Source: Kerstersia similis
Lineage (GTDB): Bacteria > Pseudomonadota > Gammaproteobacteria > Burkholderiales > Burkholderiaceae_B
NCBI RefSeq assembly: GCF_965139615.1
Contig: NZ_CBCSIQ010000044.1
Location: forward strand, 1-6,538
Reading direction: 5' to 3'
DNA length: 6,538 nt
The notes beneath the pieces were generated by a model. It worked only from the letters and a program-made list of their open reading frames with translations, searched no databases and had not been told where the DNA came from. A program made the position numbers and the translations under genes. Of the stretch, positions 5,276-6,538 are shown in pieces. The number at the start of each line of letters is the position of its first letter. Within the stretch, counting starts at the first letter, position 1.

Positions 5276-5363
5276 TGGCGGAGGCGGTGAGATTCGAACT
5301 CACGAACGGTTGCCCGTTGCCGGTTTTCAAGACCGGTGCAATCGACCACTCTGCCACACCTCC
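5276..5363 (-). tRNA. tRNA-Ser (anticodon TGA)
   Basis: This is a class II tRNA of 88 bases with the long variable arm expected for serine. The acceptor stem GGAGGTG (5363-5357) pairs with CGCCTCC (5286-5280), the discriminator is G, and CCA is encoded (5278-5276). The anticodon stem CCGGT/ACCGG encloses the loop CTTGAAA, with anticodon TGA at 5329-5327. The T arm carries GTTCGAATC. It reads UCA and other UCN codons. A promoter is visible about 60 bases upstream and a strong terminator downstream. Confidence 0.97.
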
Positions 5364-5426
5364 CAGGATGCTGAATCACCTGCTCGGGGGGAAACCGGCA
5401 GCACTGCAACCTTTTCAAGAGACGGG

Positions 5427-5454
5427 ATTCTAGCAGACTTCCACCCGGCGTCGA
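5427..5454 (-). promoter_or_regulatory. Candidate tRNA-Ser promoter
   Basis: On the minus strand, TCGACG (5454-5449) and TAGAAT (5432-5427) are separated by 16 bases. The -10 is preceded by GC, giving GCTAGAAT. Transcription would start near 5420, leaving a 5' leader of roughly 55 bases to be removed from tRNA-Ser. The -35 is only a moderate match. Confidence 0.5.
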
Positions 5455-5486
5455 TATGTCCCTGCAACTCTGCGGCACACTACCGG

Positions 5487-5512
5487 AGCGCTGCCCGGTT
5501 CAGCGCTAGAAT
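5487..5512 (+). promoter_or_regulatory. -10 element with overlapping inverted-repeat operator
   Basis: TAGAAT (5507-5512) is a good -10, placed so that transcription starts about 20 bases before the ATG at 5540. A perfect inverted repeat, AGCGCTG (5487-5493) and CAGCGCT (5501-5507) with a seven-base spacer, covers the -35/-10 spacer and ends on the first base of the -10. No consensus -35 is visible. A repressor bound here would block RNA polymerase; that role is inferred from geometry. Confidence 0.5.
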
Positions 5513-5539
5513 GGCGGCTGAGAGATTTGCGGGATTTTC

Positions 5540-5878
5540 ATGTCTGTCCTGAGTAAACAAACCGGAACCTGCCAGCGTGGCGTGATTCTGGAAACCTCCC
5601 GAAGCGGCGTCAGCTTCCGTATTTATGTCGTCATCGGCGAAGCCGATCTGGACGCAGTCACCGAAATCCTGCCTGCCCAGGTCTTTGAAGAAAGTGGCGA
5701 AGTACATGTCTGTGGCATGGACACCCCGGAACAGGCGCCCGAACAACTGCCCGAAATACTGGACAACATGAACGATGGAGATGTTGCCGTCATTTTCTGT
5801 GCCTCGCCAGCCGTGCAGCAATCGGTGCTCTACAGTCTGCGCCTGCCGGGCATCGCGCTCCCTTCCCACCTGAACTGA
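5540..5878 (+). CDS. Unknown protein upstream of a PIN-domain gene (112 aa)
   Basis: I do not recognise this family. The protein is small, acidic and cytosolic, with no signal peptide or membrane helix. It appears to be alpha/beta: strands at about residues 14-19 and 25-33 (VSFRIYVVIG), a helix at 36-43 (LDAVTEIL), a strand-like EVHVCGM (54-60), a Glu/Pro-rich segment PEQAPEQLPEIL (63-74), then DVAVIFCASP (81-90) and a helix. It carries no ribbon-helix-helix, AbrB or helix-turn-helix motif, so it does not look like a classical antitoxin. GGGA lies just upstream of the ATG, and the promoter has an inverted repeat over its -10. The PIN-domain gene starts 23 bases downstream, so the two probably form an operon. 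Coding status is supported by position, promoter and composition, not by homology. Confidence 0.68.
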   Translation: MSVLSKQTGTCQRGVILETSRSGVSFRIYVVIGEADLDAVTEILPAQVFEESGEVHVCGMDTPEQAPEQLPEILDNMNDGDVAVIFCASPAVQQSVLYSLRLPGIALPSHLN

Positions 5879-5901
5879 CCCACCGACGCGGACCCTCACG
5901 C

Positions 5902-6538
5902 ATGAATACCACTGCCACGTTGCCGCCCCCCAGCCATGTGGTGCTGGATGCCTGCGTCCTGATGCCCGGCATCCTGCGGCGCCTGCTGCTGCGCATTGGC
6001 AGCATGGGCCTGTATCAGCCCGTCTGGAGCGAATACATCGGTGACGAATGGCGTCGCAATGCCGCACGCATCTGGTCGATCCCACCGGAACGGTTGATGC
6101 AGGAATGGCAAGCCATGCAAACGGCCTTTCCCCTCGCCTCCTCAGACAACCTGCAGGAATGGCAAGCCGGACTGCGCTACAGCGACCCAAAAGACTGGCA
6201 TGTCATCGCAGCGGCCCGCGCAGCCCTGGACCGCGAACCTGAGGCCAGCATCGTCATTGCCACCTGGAACCTGCGCGACTTCAACCGCTCCGAACTGCGC
6301 CGCCTGGGCATGCAGGCCATCTCGCCCGACACCCTGCTGACACGATGCTGGCATGCGGCCCCCACCGTACTATTGGCCGCACTGGAAGGCATGGCACAAG
6401 ACGCCACGGATCTCGGTGGCACACCAGAACCCATTGCCGACGCCCTACGGCGCGAACGTCTATTCCTGCTGCGCCAAATGTTCTGGGCCCAAGCACAACA
6501 CAAGACCGAAACCCACTTATCCCACCCTGACGCCACCC
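5902..6538 (+). CDS. PIN-domain protein, VapC-like, cut by the window end (212+ aa)
   Basis: The reading frame is open from the ATG at 5902 to the last base, so the 3' end is missing. The N-terminal part is a PIN-domain nuclease fold, which in VapC toxins and related enzymes cleaves RNA with acidic residues and Mg2+. Visible are VVLDACVLMPGILRRLLL (13-30) with D16, VWSEYIGDEW (41-50) with E44 or E49, SDPKDWHVIAAA (94-105) with D95/D98, and ATWNLRDF (120-127) with D126. The spacing resembles the PIN_3 branch. From about 140 a helical region (SPDTLLTRCWHAAPTVLLAAL) resembles the C-terminal extension of VapC50-type proteins. The family's usual TGD before the last acid is replaced by TWNLRD. QEWQA occurs twice, 18 residues apart. 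The ribosome binding site is weak, which suggests coupling to the upstream gene. Confidence 0.82.
   Translation, partial: MNTTATLPPPSHVVLDACVLMPGILRRLLLRIGSMGLYQPVWSEYIGDEWRRNAARIWSIPPERLMQEWQAMQTAFPLASSDNLQEWQAGLRYSDPKDWHVIAAARAALDREPEASIVIATWNLRDFNRSELRRLGMQAISPDTLLTRCWHAAPTVLLAALEGMAQDATDLGGTPEPIADALRRERLFLLRQMFWAQAQHKTETHLSHPDAT
6098..6168 (+). repeat. Exact 17-base direct repeat inside the PIN gene
   Basis: TGCAGGAATGGCAAGCC is present at 6098-6114 and again at 6152-6168, with starts 54 bases (18 codons) apart. Both copies encode QEWQA in the same frame, within the helical region between the second and third acidic motifs. Recombination between them would delete 54 bases and keep the frame. 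Confidence 0.85.

Noticed and set aside
2648..5363. Genomic island bounded by the two tRNA genes
   Set aside because: I found no duplicated tRNA 3' end, no integrase and no mobile-element genes between them; the content looks like ordinary chromosome.
5019..5552. Frames across tRNA-Ser on both strands (for example GGGGEIRTHERLPVAGFQD)
   Set aside because: These are artefactual translations of the tRNA and its terminator; the true gene is the tRNA.
5480..6190. 236-aa minus-strand frame opposite the unknown/PIN pair
   Set aside because: It is a shadow of GC-rich coding on the other strand. The plus-strand frame has recognisable PIN motifs; the minus frame has none and would read through the promoter.

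Overview
The window looks like ordinary GC-rich chromosome from a proteobacterium, most likely a betaproteobacterium. The grounds are the GC-rich coding style, sigma70-type promoters with a TAGAAT -10, a tRNA-Val(GAC) with an encoded CCA end, and the mix of families. The genus cannot be named from the sequence. No integrase, transposase, phage gene or CRISPR array is visible.

Left part (1-2418): a LysR-type regulator on the minus strand (87-1016) is divergent from a SLC13/DASS-type anion permease on the plus strand (1120-2418). They share a 103-base spacer holding dyads and a promoter, which is the usual layout for a regulator controlling the adjacent transporter.

Middle (2419-5363): two stacked sigma70 promoters precede tRNA-Val(GAC), which ends in a clean intrinsic terminator. 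Next is a 67-residue unknown protein on the minus strand, then a 331-base stretch without a supportable gene. A plus-strand pair follows: an HAD-IB phosphatase resembling phosphatidylglycerophosphatase C, and a small DedA/YabI-type membrane protein. A convergent 98-residue helical unknown protein lies on the minus strand. The block closes with tRNA-Ser(TGA) on the minus strand and its terminator.

Right part (5364-6538): a divergent promoter region, then a plus-strand pair of a 112-residue unknown protein and a PIN-domain ribonuclease-like protein that runs off the window edge. A perfect inverted repeat overlaps the -10 of this pair's promoter. This is the best candidate for an undescribed system: a possible toxin-antitoxin-like or RNA-processing operon whose first gene resembles no antitoxin family I recognise. 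The evidence is suggestive only.

Other points of note are a lysine where DedA/YabI proteins normally carry a conserved glutamate, and an exact 17-base in-frame repeat inside the PIN gene.
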